This document shows, piece after piece, positions 11,401 through 27,460 of a stretch of DNA of 64,000 nt. Position 1 is the first letter of the stretch. Every line of letters begins with the position of its first letter. This DNA comes from Campylorhamphus procurvoides (lineage: Eukaryota > Chordata > Aves > Passeriformes > Dendrocolaptidae): positions 1 to 64,000 of the forward strand of contig WBMV01007387.1 in assembly GCA_013396655.1 (NCBI GenBank). Direction: 5' to 3'. Under the pieces are notes generated by a model that was given only the letters and a program-made list of their open reading frames with translations, had not been told where the DNA came from and ran no database searches. The position numbers were made by a program, and so were the translations under genes.

Positions 11401-13463
11401 GTCACAAACATCACTGTGCTCCAAACAGGTGACTCTTAAGAGTTCAGTGGCAGCACTCTGGGGATATGGGTACATTGAAAACTGCAGGGCAGCAGATCAT
11501 ACTAAATTATATGCTGCAGCTAGATTGCCTCTGATACCCAGGCTAGCTCATTTCTAGAGCTAACTGGTACCCTTAAACCATAGTATATTCTTTGCAATTA
11601 GCTCTTGACGACAAAAGCCAGTTGAAGTCTTCCATTTGTTGCATAAACTTACCTCATTACACTCTTGCAGCAGATTGGTACTAAGCAGCTGGTGCATCTA
11701 GAGAAGAGGCAGATGCCATTTCTTGGGTTTTTGCTCTTCCCACCACCGAGTTCCCCTGCTTATAAGTATCATACTTCTAACATATACAATTACTGATATA
11801 AAATAAAGTTGTTAGTTACAGAGTGCAGTTGAAGTACCAACAGCTCAGAGAGATTGGGTGACTACTTTACCATAATTTAGACATAGTGTAATTTCAACAC
11901 CCATGAACAGAGGATTAAGTCTCAGACAAATGATGTTTGTTTTTTTTCATTTTAAAAAAGTCCCCCCATATATCCTTCTAGTACAACCATAGACACTGAA
12001 AAAGTAAGCTTACAAGTTCTCCATAGGAACACAAGTTTTTAGAAAATACTGCTACATGACATGAACAGACACCTACTATGGGCTTCCAGAGAGGTTACTT
12101 ATTTGCAAAGTCAGTACACTAATAAAAGCTCATCAACAGCTTCTATTTTAAGGCAACCTCAAGCTGTGTCTTTACAAGTGCATTTTGCCTCACACGCTGC
12201 AGAGAATCTACAGATGTTCCCATCTGAGGTGTGTCAACATTTGGAACTGTCTCAGTATACAAATTACTTGAATGATATTTCTTTCTGGGTTTGGGGTTTT
12301 TTTCTTTTCTTTTTATTTTTTTTTCTCTTTTTGAAGGCCTCATCTACCTTTTTTGGTTTGTTTTAAATAAAAGTATTGCATTTTACTAAAAAAATCAAAA
12401 CACAAAGTATGAAAGACAGATGTAGTGAAAAATTCCTTACATTTGCTTAAACAGAACAAGAAGCCAACCTGGTGCATTGCGGAGTTGAGACAACAGCTTT
12501 GCTAGTTCTTCAGTGGTTTCCAACTACACAAAGGAATTTCTAGCAAGTTAGACACTTGTGCTGATGGCCACAAACATCAGCCCAGTTTTCATTAGGCCAC
12601 CTTTTTTTCTAACCTCTATAAGAAGTTTATTAGAAGCAAGTTTTCGCTTGCAGGAGATAGATGCATATCATTAAATACACCTGAGATGGAGCAATCATAT
12701 TATCAGTAAAAACTGACAAAGTTTCAGATATCAGGATTTGTAAAGAGTCTAAAGCTCATTCTGTGAACTGCACTGAAATGACAGGACAGTTCTTTACACA
12801 GCTTCACCTAGTAAAAAGATATTTTTTCTAATAAGGCATTAAGTTAGTTTACTCTTTATGATCCCTTCTACCATGCTGGCAAACGTTTTCACTTCTATCT
12901 CCCACTCATTTCCAATTTCTGCACACCTTCAGTTCTATTTGCTCCAGTCTGCAGTGGCAGAATGCTGTCAGGGACAGTTACAGGCTGCCTGCAAATACAG
13001 GTTCATAAGCAAGACTGGGTATGTCCAACAATGCCTCTACGCAGCTGAAGGATCCTTAGCAGGAGGATGTGGAAACCACTGAGAACAGTAACTGGCATCT
13101 CGTTGTACTGATGGTACAGCAGAGATTACCAAGTTTCTAAGTTCACATTTTAGTCCAAAACTGCAGCAGACTTACAGTAAATGAATATTCAAATATGTAT
13201 TATTCCTTCAGATACACTTACTTCTATAGTTATCAAGTGTAACATTTCACCAGATACAAAGCTTCAATCTAGGCTCTAATAAATCTTCATACGCTGTGCT
13301 AGCCAAGCTTCTTCTGTCCTTTCCAGATGAAATCGAGTTACTTGCACAACTCGTTGGAAGATAAAGTGTCTAAGACACATGGCTTCTCATGGTCCCAATC
13401 TTAGCATATTTTAATGCCACAGATGTAATAATCTGGAGAATTGAGTATGTCTCAGTTTTGCTT
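8421..13463. other. MTERF2-TMEM263 tail-to-tail interval, partly TMEM263 3' UTR
   Basis: The two genes converge here. The part adjoining 13463 is very probably TMEM263 3' UTR, since no intron is needed after the stop codon. Minus-strand AATAAA signals occur at 12626-12631, 12312-12317 and 9430-9435, so UTR lengths of about 0.85, 1.2 or 4 kb are all possible. I see no coding exon, RNA gene or recognisable repeat. Open frames at 9201-9461, 10382-10618, 10929-11165 and 12061-12366 look like chance frames. Confidence 0.5.
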
Positions 13464-18789
<5,326 letters not shown>

Positions 18790-18853
18790 CTTCTGGTGGT
18801 TCATCATGAAGGTATGATGGGACTTCCTGTTGATTCTTTTCTGTTTGATTCAT
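18790..18853 (-). CDS. TMEM263: Transmembrane protein 263, first coding exon (residues 1-21 and part of 22)
   Basis: This short exon is not visible as an open frame but reads clearly on the minus strand. After the acceptor TTTTTTTTTAG and the bases GCAATA, ATG at 18853 opens MNQTEKNQQEVPSYLHDEPP followed by Glu21 and the first base of Gly22, then a consensus donor GTATGT. The human N-terminus is [20 protein letters not shown], so identity is unmistakable. The exon has 64 coding bases, and together with 287 in the last exon makes 351, exactly 116 codons plus stop. The phase agrees across the junction. The exon includes six non-coding bases (18859-18854). Confidence 0.95.
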
Positions 18854-20300
18854 TATTGCCTAAAAAAAAAATCACATATGCTATACATCTTTTCTGGCAA
18901 AGCATAAATGTAATCCATGAATCCAAAATTCAAGTAGTTTAAGTTCCACAGAAAATGAGCTTCTTTTTCATTACTAGATAAGCTAGCAGCTCCTGTCAAA
19001 CTGCTGCTCTTCTTATTATCACTGTGCTTTTGCATTCTTAAACCAGATTGAATATGTGAAAAAGAAGCCCTCCACCATGTCAGCAGGCTTGGTGAGAGCT
19101 GCCTCCCTACACCAAGTGCATCTCAAACCTAAAAAGAGATCAGGAAGACAGCCAGTATGAAAACAAAACATCCATTGCCATACAACAGCTTATGTTTAAG
19201 TACTGAAAAGGAAAAGCTGAGTGATCATAGAGGTGGTGGACACTAAAGAAACAACAGCAGCATACCTGTAAGATCTGCCTGTACCTGGAAAGCGATAGCT
19301 CAAAGAAACAAGTCCTTGCAGCATAATTTGAACAAATACCATGAAAACAAGATGGAAGAACAGCAATGGAAACACACAATTTATCTTGTCACAGTATTGC
19401 AAAAATAATGTGGTGATAGCAGCAGAACTAGACTGTTCCAACTCTACACAAAAACTTTCTAATAAACACATTTCAGGAGAGATTTCTTTACACTGAAAGC
19501 TGTTTCCTAGAGCAGTTCTAGCACAGCAGCTCATGACAGTGAGGGGAAGCACAGTAGAAAGCTCCAATCAGCAGCTCTACTTACTGAGTTTTCCCTCTCA
19601 ACGGGAAGGAAGCAATATCTAGTCCAGGTTTCCCTCCTGCTGTCCTCCCCCACCAAAGCATGCCTTGGTATTAAATCTTGCCTCCTCTCTTGAGCTTTCC
19701 TGCTAGTCTTGCTTTACCTCCTCAGCTGGCATCAAGGTCAGAAAAAGGAAAAACAAGTTGCATTATACCAGACAGCATCCTTCTATCTTCCTGACAGTGA
19801 CCTTTTAGTTCCTGTCTCCCTGCACAAGTCTTTAAACCATTTAATGTTTTTCAGGAGCCAACAACCACCACAAAAATAATTCCAGCCTCTCTTGCTGTGC
19901 CCAGAGCCTTCTGTACCTCCTCTAGGTGAGAAAGCAGTGGCTGAAATCTGAAGAAAGAATGAGGAGGCAGAAGCAGGTGGGAAGACTTACTTGGAAAACA
20001 GCTAAAACTCTCACTGTATAATTATGAAGTCAAAACATCACAGTAAAAACTGGCACCCCCATGCTAAATCATAGATCTTTGGACAAGAAGCAAGCCTAAA
20101 TTGAATATTAAAGAGCCCTCCCAATTAGCACTAGGAGTATCAGTTCACAACTCAGAAAACATGGGTACCTTTACACAAGCAGCTGAAGAGGAAAGCAAGC
20201 AAAAATACCTACTACAATGACAGTCAATTCAATGGAAATGCTGAATGAGTGCTGCTCAATAGCCAGAGATGCAAACATTTAAGCTAAGAAATAGGAAAAT

Positions 20301-20618
20301 ATCATAGAATATCCTGAGTTGGAAGGGACCCACAAGGATCATTGAAGCCCATCTCCTGGCCCTGCACAGGACAGTCACAAGAATCACAACATGTGCCTGA
20401 GTGTGTTGTCCAAAGGCCTCTCAAACTGTCAAGCTTGGTGCTGTGACCATTCCCTGGACAGCCTGTTCCAGTACTCTGAGCAAAGCTTTTCCTAATATCC
20501 AACCTAACTCTCCTCAAACACAGCTTCATGCCATTCCTTTGGGTCCTACCACTGGTCAGAGGGAAGATATCAGTGCCTGCCTCTCCTCTTCCCCTCATGA
20601 GGAAGTTGTAGAGTAGCA
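20301..20618 (-). mobile_element. CR1 LINE fragment (3' end, degraded)
   Basis: The plus strand begins ATCATAGAATATCCTGAGTT and continues with GGAAGGGACCCACAAGGATC, CTGTTCCAGTACTCTGAGCA, TTTCCTAATATCCAACCTAA and ATGAGGAAGTTGTAGAG, in the usual CR1 reverse-complement order. The element is thus on the minus strand with its 3' end at about 20301. It differs clearly from the copy at 823-1140, notably with the CATCTCCTGGCCCTGCACAGG segment, so it belongs to another CR1 subfamily. It lies in a TMEM263 intron. Confidence 0.93.
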
Positions 20619-21962
20619 ACACGTCAAGTTAGAAATCTAAACACATGAAACAAAAATATAAAGCACTATAAGAAAGAGAAGACAGATACTGTAAGAAACT
20701 GATAGCCCTGACACTATTAGATCAAAATATCTGTACCAAGATGAAGCAACTATGTTCCTACTTAACATGTGGTCATTTTGGTCATTAATATGACTACTCT
20801 ACCAGGAATTTGGAAGGAGCTTATTTGCTGCATTAGAGAAAGTCCTAAAAAAAGTACAATAAAAGCCAGAACACAGTAAATCTTAATTCAAATAAAGGAA
20901 TGAAAAAGTGACCAAAAGAGTTTAAAGCAGACTCAGGGAAGACCAATGAGTAAAGCCAGAAATAAATTATTTTTATGAAGAACCTCCACTAATATATTTG
21001 TATCTAGCTGGCATGTAAGTCCTAAAAGAATCCCATAAGAAATTGCTTGTTTAAGCTTCCTTAAGCTTCCAGAATGTTTCTGTCAACAATTCCACACAAG
21101 AAGCTCACAAAAGTTATTTAATCTTACGAGGACAGAGAAAACACTGTCAGGGATTATCAACATGTTTAGAGGAGAGTTTGAGTAAGCAGTTTTGGACATG
21201 GCTAGAACACTAGCAAGCATTACAAGGCTGCACACAAAGTTTAGTATCTTCCGCTATTAAGAAGGCATTGGACAGAGCAGCTCTGACAGAAGATACAGCC
21301 CAGAAGAAGCCACAAGAATCTGTTGTACTAGGCATCATACAAGTATTTAAGTAAGACCAGACCTGTTCACTGAAGAGTTAAAGACTGGCAGACAACACAG
21401 GTAAAAGATGCTTTCATAACTCTCAATAATCTAGTCAGACAGTCAGATTTGCTTTCAGTTCCTGCAAAGCTAAATGAGTGAAGCAGTATGTTGGTGGGGG
21501 AATTTCACAGTAGAGTTTCAAGACTAGCTATAGTATATATTGTATACTAGGGAAAAAGAAAGAGGCAGAGCATATAAATCGCAGCACTACATAAAAAAGT
21601 GGTAAGATTAGTTATTTCCTCCCCTGTTACCCTCCCTAGAACCTCAAGATGACATAATTCTTGATCCCAAGCTTCTTTTTAAGTTAGATAGGAATATTAC
21701 ACAATATATCACTCACATGCAACGATTTAACAATTGCAACAGAAATACTTCACTCACGATTACACAGACCACAGTAGCCTATCTTCCACAGCACAGGCAC
21801 TGGTAACCTGCTGCTATCAGACCCCAGAAGCCAATGGAGAACTACAGGCTTGAGAAGGGCAGCTAAGGGAAAGCATTCCCTCTTGGTAGGACTGAATTTG
21901 TTCTACACAGAAGAGAGCCTTCAGGGGTTTGCAGATCAGAAAGTTGAAAGCTACTGTGTGAT

Positions 21963-22046
21963 GGGCGGTTCTACACGTGCCAGTGGATGGTTGGACTGGA
22001 TGATCTTGAAGGTCTCTTCCAACCCTGATGATACTATGATGCTGCA
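21963..22046 (+). mobile_element. CR1 LINE 3' terminal fragment
   Basis: The sequence contains GGTTGGACTGGATGATCTTG, AAGGTCTCTTCCAACCCTGA and the terminal octamer-like repeats TGATACTATGATGCTG, a decayed form of the (ATTCTRTG)n tail of CR1. It reads in the forward direction, opposite to the other two CR1 copies. Only about 85 bp remain. Confidence 0.9.
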
Positions 22047-23680
22047 AGAGCTGTGCCTAACCAGCCTGTACTAGGTTTTACTCACTATTCATCAGTGCAA
22101 GTGAAAACATTATCACACTACTGTCAAAAAAGTCCTTGTCTTTTTTTGTAGAAGCTCTCCAGTGAATCACAGACTCAAGACCAAGATTCAGCAAAGGATT
22201 TCTGCAGAAAGTACTCAGATATCTAGGTTACAGTCTGTGCCACGCATCCTTGTATCCAATTTAACATGTCAGGAGACTTCAAAGACTCTGAAAAGTGATC
22301 CAAAGTGATTCTCTGTGCTAAACTGAGTACATATCTGGTGCACAGGAAATACTACATACAGGAGCCTGTTTTAAACCTGGCTCTCTTCCAAAGATTTAAG
22401 GTATTTCTATTGACTGGAGGTCAAAGGCCTGGAGTAACTGCTTAGTGGCAGATTATGTCATTCAGTCTTCAGGCAAAGAGGGCAGGAATATATACTTTTT
22501 TGCCGTCAAAAATGTGAGTGAGAAAAGCAGAAACAACTCACTGTATTTTACAATACCATCACCGTGAAAGCACTCACCTATAATTCAATGCCTCCTTTGT
22601 CTATTAAGATCCAGACTCGTATGTCCCACTTCACATCAGAGTCCCCTGGTCACAGGGAGACTGCAGTGTATCCTAAGGGAGGTTCCTGTTTGCACTTCCT
22701 GCATCCCCACAAAGAAAGCAAAATTCATGAGACTCAGAGATTACAGCTCAGCTAACACCTATGGCACTGATCTGGAGGTGCAACTGTAAAACTTTTGTGC
22801 AGAGAGCGAAGTCATTCAGACATGCTATTGGTTAAGAAACTTTGGAAACTTGGAAGCTGCAGATTCAAAGTCCTCCATAAGCACTGAACCATTAGTCACA
22901 ATGATTACCAGTATTGCAAGCGTATGCAACAAGGCAAAGATCTATCAGAAACCTGAACTTTGAACCTTTTCTGATACATTTTTCAGAATGTTCTTCAAAG
23001 TATGCTATGACTGGCCCCCCCCAAAAAAAGCAAGCAAAGAGATCTTTCTTTGGCATTTTCCTGTGATGCCAAATTCAGTGACTTGTGTCACAGGGGAAAA
23101 GCCTCTAGCTTCATTTAACATCTGCATTAAATCATCACATGGAATGAGGTAGGATCTTCATGAGGACTGGCAGGACTCATACAGACATTCATGAAGCAGA
23201 CATCTGGCCTGTCAATGGCATGCTTCAGTTTCCTTCATCTGTATTTTCTCATGATAAGTGGAATAAAACAGAACTTAAAAGGGACTTGAAACAGGGATAA
23301 ATGTAAACTACTTTTGGGTTTTTTTCTGCCCTGTGTACACAGAAGGGTGCTAGTCATTCAAGAGATGGGGGATAACTTCTTATCTTCACATTAAAATAAA
23401 TTAAAATCTTCATGAAAAAAACACATAGAAAAATCCCAGAAGTCACTCTTGCAATTGATTTGAAAGAAAACACTTTCATAGTGTCAGAATATGAAATACA
23501 CAGAAAGCTTAAATGTTTTACACTTCCGCAAAAAAAAAATCGTTTAAAATAAGATTTTTATTTAAAGAGCTACTTATAACATTACCAGAGCTTTAAGAGC
23601 CTACATGTGTCAGGAAACTCTAGAGGTAGTGGTACAGCCATACATTCATAGAAAAGCTGATTAAAATAAAACTTACTCAC

Positions 23681-23742
23681 CAAATATATTTCTTTGTGAA
23701 GATTTCTAGTTAGTTCTTTCCACAAAAGTGTTCCGCATACGC
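23681..23742 (-). other. TMEM263: Probable non-coding 5' exon of TMEM263
   Basis: On the minus strand a 62-base segment is bounded by an acceptor (CTTTCTCATAG, AG at 23744-23743) and a near-perfect donor (TTTG|GTGAGTAAGT, GT at 23680-23679). It lies between the CpG-island promoter and the first coding exon in the right orientation. It contains a complete ten-codon upstream ORF, from ATG CGG to TAG. Exon status rests on splice-site quality and position only; a transcript would settle it. Confidence 0.5.
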
Positions 23743-26529
23743 CTATGAGAAAGGCAGAAGGTTAGTGACATCTGATGGAACAGCACTACTGTCACGTACC
23801 TGCCATGGGTGTATGGTGGGAATCACATACAAATCCCCACAGTATGGAAGAAGTACACTTGGCCTTAAGATAGCAAGATTTTATAAGATTTATCTCACCA
23901 AAACACTGATGCCTTCTGTGTTCTTGAACAATGGAGATTATCTTAGTTGTTCCATGTGCTGTCATGAGGATTGCTATGAAGCATCCTAATCCATGCTAAG
24001 GCACAACAGCTCCTTAAAGAGCCTGCAGTTTTTGGACAGCAATTTGTAAAAGTTAAAGCCTTCCAATGAGAAGTGGGCTCTAACCATTACAGACATGTGC
24101 AACTTCATGAGTTTCAGCTGATGCTCTTGATGTCTTTCTGACTTTACAGACAAAATGCCCTACTGTCTCAGCAGAGCAAACCTGGCCCAAGCAGCAGCCA
24201 GTGAAAACTGGCTTGTTTCAGTGCCACTGCTCAGATATTTGCGGGCAGCAATGAAACTATCTAAGGATGGGGCCAATTTCAGCTGGCAGCATCATGCTGC
24301 TCTAGATGGCTGCAGCAGCAGCCAGTGCTGGAACTGTTCACCTGACAGAACTGCAAACAAACCAGTCGTCTGAGTCCACCACAAAAAAAAAAGTTATCTT
24401 CCTTCTGTCCACCAGCTATGCAGTTAGAAAGCTTGGCTACAGAGATGATGGAAAAAAACCCAGCCCTTGCCACATGCACAGTTCTCCTTCCCCTCTTTCA
24501 GCAGCTGCAGCAGATTTATGAATGAACTTGATGCATTTCACGTACATGGAAAAAATATTTTTAGGGATCATACTTTTAGCATTTTTTGAAAGAGCAACAG
24601 TGCTCTACTCTCCAAATTAAACAAGAAGACAAGCATGAAGCCAATAAAAGGTAAACCCGCCCATGGTTGCTCTTCAGGGTACTGCTTCAAGCTGCAAAAA
24701 AAAAAGCCCTTACTATCAGCTTCCTCGCTTTACACCTTGGATTGGGGCTTGTGATGTGTTACAGGTAACTGTGCTCTGTGCTGTTAGTTCTCTTAGCTGT
24801 AACCCTCAGAGCACAGCTGACATGAAAATGTGGCTTTTAGTTTGTTAATGCAAGGGAGAGAGTTGACTGAGAAGAATTCTGCAAGAAGAAAGAGTCAATG
24901 TTAGCTGCACTAAAGGAAAAAAAACAAATCCAGGCATGTAGAAAGCATGTAGCTAAAAACCAAGAGCATAGCTAGCATTTCAACAAGCCTTCTGTTTAAA
25001 AGCCAGGTTTTAAAATTTAGATTTGCATACACAGCAGGACTGGTTTGGAAGTGAGCATGCCCCTTTCAGAGGAAAAAAAGACTACAGTTTGCAGGGAAAG
25101 GCTACAAAGAATTGAACAGAAGTTTCCAGACATGAACCACAGCTTAATTTAAGGCTACAGCAGGATGGGCTACAACTTCCCCCCAAAGATACCAAGTTTA
25201 TCACAAGAAATGTGCACAATGGGCTCACAGTATGCAGGGTTCAGTACACAGCTGGAAAGGTAATGCGACATATCTGTATTAAAAAACACACACCACAATT
25301 AAAAGCAAAATAGAGGTGTATCTCCTGTAAAAAACACCCCTTAACTCTGACTGGGACACTACCACATCATATTTCTCCATCATTCTCAACTGAAATATAG
25401 ACTAGGCTCCAGAACAGGCTCTAGGGAGCATCTGATATTAGAAATCAAGCTTTCCCTGATGCAACAATTCACACGATACCAACTCAGAGGTTGCAGAACC
25501 AGAATTCCCCTTTTCTAGTCCTCCAAAACTGTTTTCTAGAAATTAAATGGTAAATTCCAGTAGGGTGCAAGGCAGACTTTCAGAAAGACAATGAAAACTC
25601 CATTTTACCAGTCCTGTCATCCTCTGCCTCCTTCTAGCTCAGTTTTCAGAAGCAGAGCCTTCCCCATTTTTTATAACACTATCCCAATGCCTGAGCTCCA
25701 CATCCATCTCAGATCTCCTTTTCCAGAAGAGCCTCAATGACAAAACCTAAGTGCCTAACTGCCAGAGTGATAAAGCAGCTTCTGAGCTTCCCTGCCACCC
25801 CTGCTAATGAAATAAAGAATTTTTTTCCCCAGCATCCACCACCTACTTGGTGCTCCTGCCTGATATTTAGACCTGGTCACTTGGTAGACAAGGACTGCTT
25901 TTTGTTTTGTGCTTCTCCAACACAGTCCCTTTCTATACTGAGGAGGCAACACTAACTTTACTGAATATTTAACCACAGTTTAAACAGAAAGATTTATAAA
26001 AAATGCTAGACAATATTTACTGAGCACTCTAAAATTTGATGGGCATACAAAACAGTACTTAAATTTACCTATCTTGTATGCAGCCTTCCAATTATACAGA
26101 GACTTGCTGCCTGAAGCAAGGCAGTGGACATACTGAAGCAGGCTACCTGCTCTTGGTATTTATCTTCCTTATGGAGCCACATCCTCATTCAGAGTCCTCA
26201 TTTTCAGCCTGATTAAACGAGCAGAAGGAAGCACTTAATCGCATCCACAGAGGTTGCCTCTGCGCTTCACACAATGAGCAGAACCAGTTGTATGGCTAAA
26301 ATAACTTGCTTTTTACTTCCAGGCCACACCACGTAAACTCCTAGGCTGTGTGAATGTGGGAAACTAGGCTGGCCCCAAACAGTTCACAAAACCCCTCTTC
26401 ATGTCCCACTCCATCAAGCTGTACTCGGGAGAGACACGGATGAAACAAAGAGCATTTACTACAGCAAGCATCCGAACGCAGCAAAGTTTTTACCCCAGAC
26501 AAAGCTTCTCGGCGCTCCGAGAAGTTCAC
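23743..26529 (-). other. TMEM263: TMEM263 first intron (inferred)
   Basis: Unique-looking DNA between the probable non-coding exon and the CpG island. It has no recognised exon or repeat. Overlapping open frames on both strands at 24155-24521 fall in a CAG/CTG-rich patch and have no recognisable homology. Confidence 0.5.
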
Positions 26530-27460
26530 GGTGGAGCACCAGGCCACGGAGGGGCGAGGGGAGCACAGCTCCCTGCTGGGGGGCGGCGGGGCAGAGCCCA
26601 CCCCAGCCACGGCCCCACAGACACACAGACACACGGACACACACACAGCCGCGGCGTGGGGGANCCCGGCCCCGCCGCGGCCCCCCCGCGCAGGTACCTG
26701 CCCTGCAGCGGCGGCAGCGACCCCGGCCGCGTCCCCAGGCACACCACAGCCCCAGGCAGAGGCACAGGCACAGCCCCGGGCAGAGGCAGGGACAGGGGCA
26801 GGGGCAGGGGCAGTGCCGGCCTGTGGGCGCAGGGCGGCGGCCCTGACGTGGCAGCGCAGGCCGCGCTGGGGCCGCTGTGGCCGNCGCCCTGCCCGCAGAG
26901 CCCGCCCCAGCCCCGGCGCGGCCCCTCCGCGGCCGGGGGCGCCACCGCCCCTCGCTCCCTCCTTCCTTCCCTCCCTCCCTTCCTTCCNNNNNNNNNNNNN
27001 NNNNNNNNNNNNNNNNNNNNNNNNNNNNNNNNNNNNNNNNNNNNNNNNNNNNNNNNNNNNNNNNNNNNNNNNNNNNNNNNNNNNNNNNNNNNNNNNNNNN
27101 NNNNNAGGTGCCGTCCCCCCCGGCCCGACCCTGGTGCTCTCGCGGGCCCAGGGGCTCCTTCCCCGCCCGGGGGGCTGCAGGGCCGAGCACCGGGGCAGGG
27201 CCGGGCACCGGGGCAGAGCGGGGCAGGGCAGGGCTGGCGGCGCTGCCCGGGGATGCTGCGGGGAGCGTGGCATCGGCTGGCACCGCTGGGATGCGCCTCG
27301 GAGCGGAGCGGGGCGAGGAGAGGAGAGGGGTCCTTGGTGCTGGCACGGCGGGGAGGTGCAGGATGTCCCTGCAGCACGGGGCAGCAATGCCCGGCGGGGA
27401 GATGCACCCAGCCCCGTGCCAGCCGCTGATGGGGAGCCGCGACGCTAATCCCAAAGATCT
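26530..27460 (-). promoter_or_regulatory. TMEM263: CpG island, probable TMEM263 promoter and first exon
   Basis: About 0.9 kb of extremely GC- and CpG-rich DNA lies upstream of TMEM263 on the minus strand. A good minus-strand donor, CTGCAGGGCAG|GTACCTG (GT at 26697-26696), could end a non-coding first exon. Tandem G-rich blocks (GGGGCAGGGCCGGGCACC and similar, about 27180-27240; GGGGCAGG-type around 26790) could form quadruplexes. The island contains single ambiguous bases at 26664 and 26884 and a 118-base gap, so its sequence is incomplete. The very long open frames across it on both strands are artefacts of GC-rich DNA and N runs. Confidence 0.75.
26988..27105. other. Assembly gap (118 N) in CpG island
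   Basis: A run of 118 N is directly preceded by a (CCTT)n/(CCCT)n pyrimidine repeat and followed by GC-rich sequence. Such gaps are common in GC-rich bird promoters because of poor sequencing coverage. The true length may differ from 118. Confidence 0.99.

Larger units (their letters stand above)
18860..23680 (-). other. TMEM263: TMEM263 5' intron
   Basis: This non-coding DNA lies upstream of the first coding exon. It contains two CR1 fragments (20301-20618 and 21963-22046) and a perfect 10-bp tandem duplication of TTAAGCTTCC at 21051-21070. No coding sequence is recognised; the opposing open frames at 20302-20622 belong to the CR1 copy. Confidence 0.7.
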
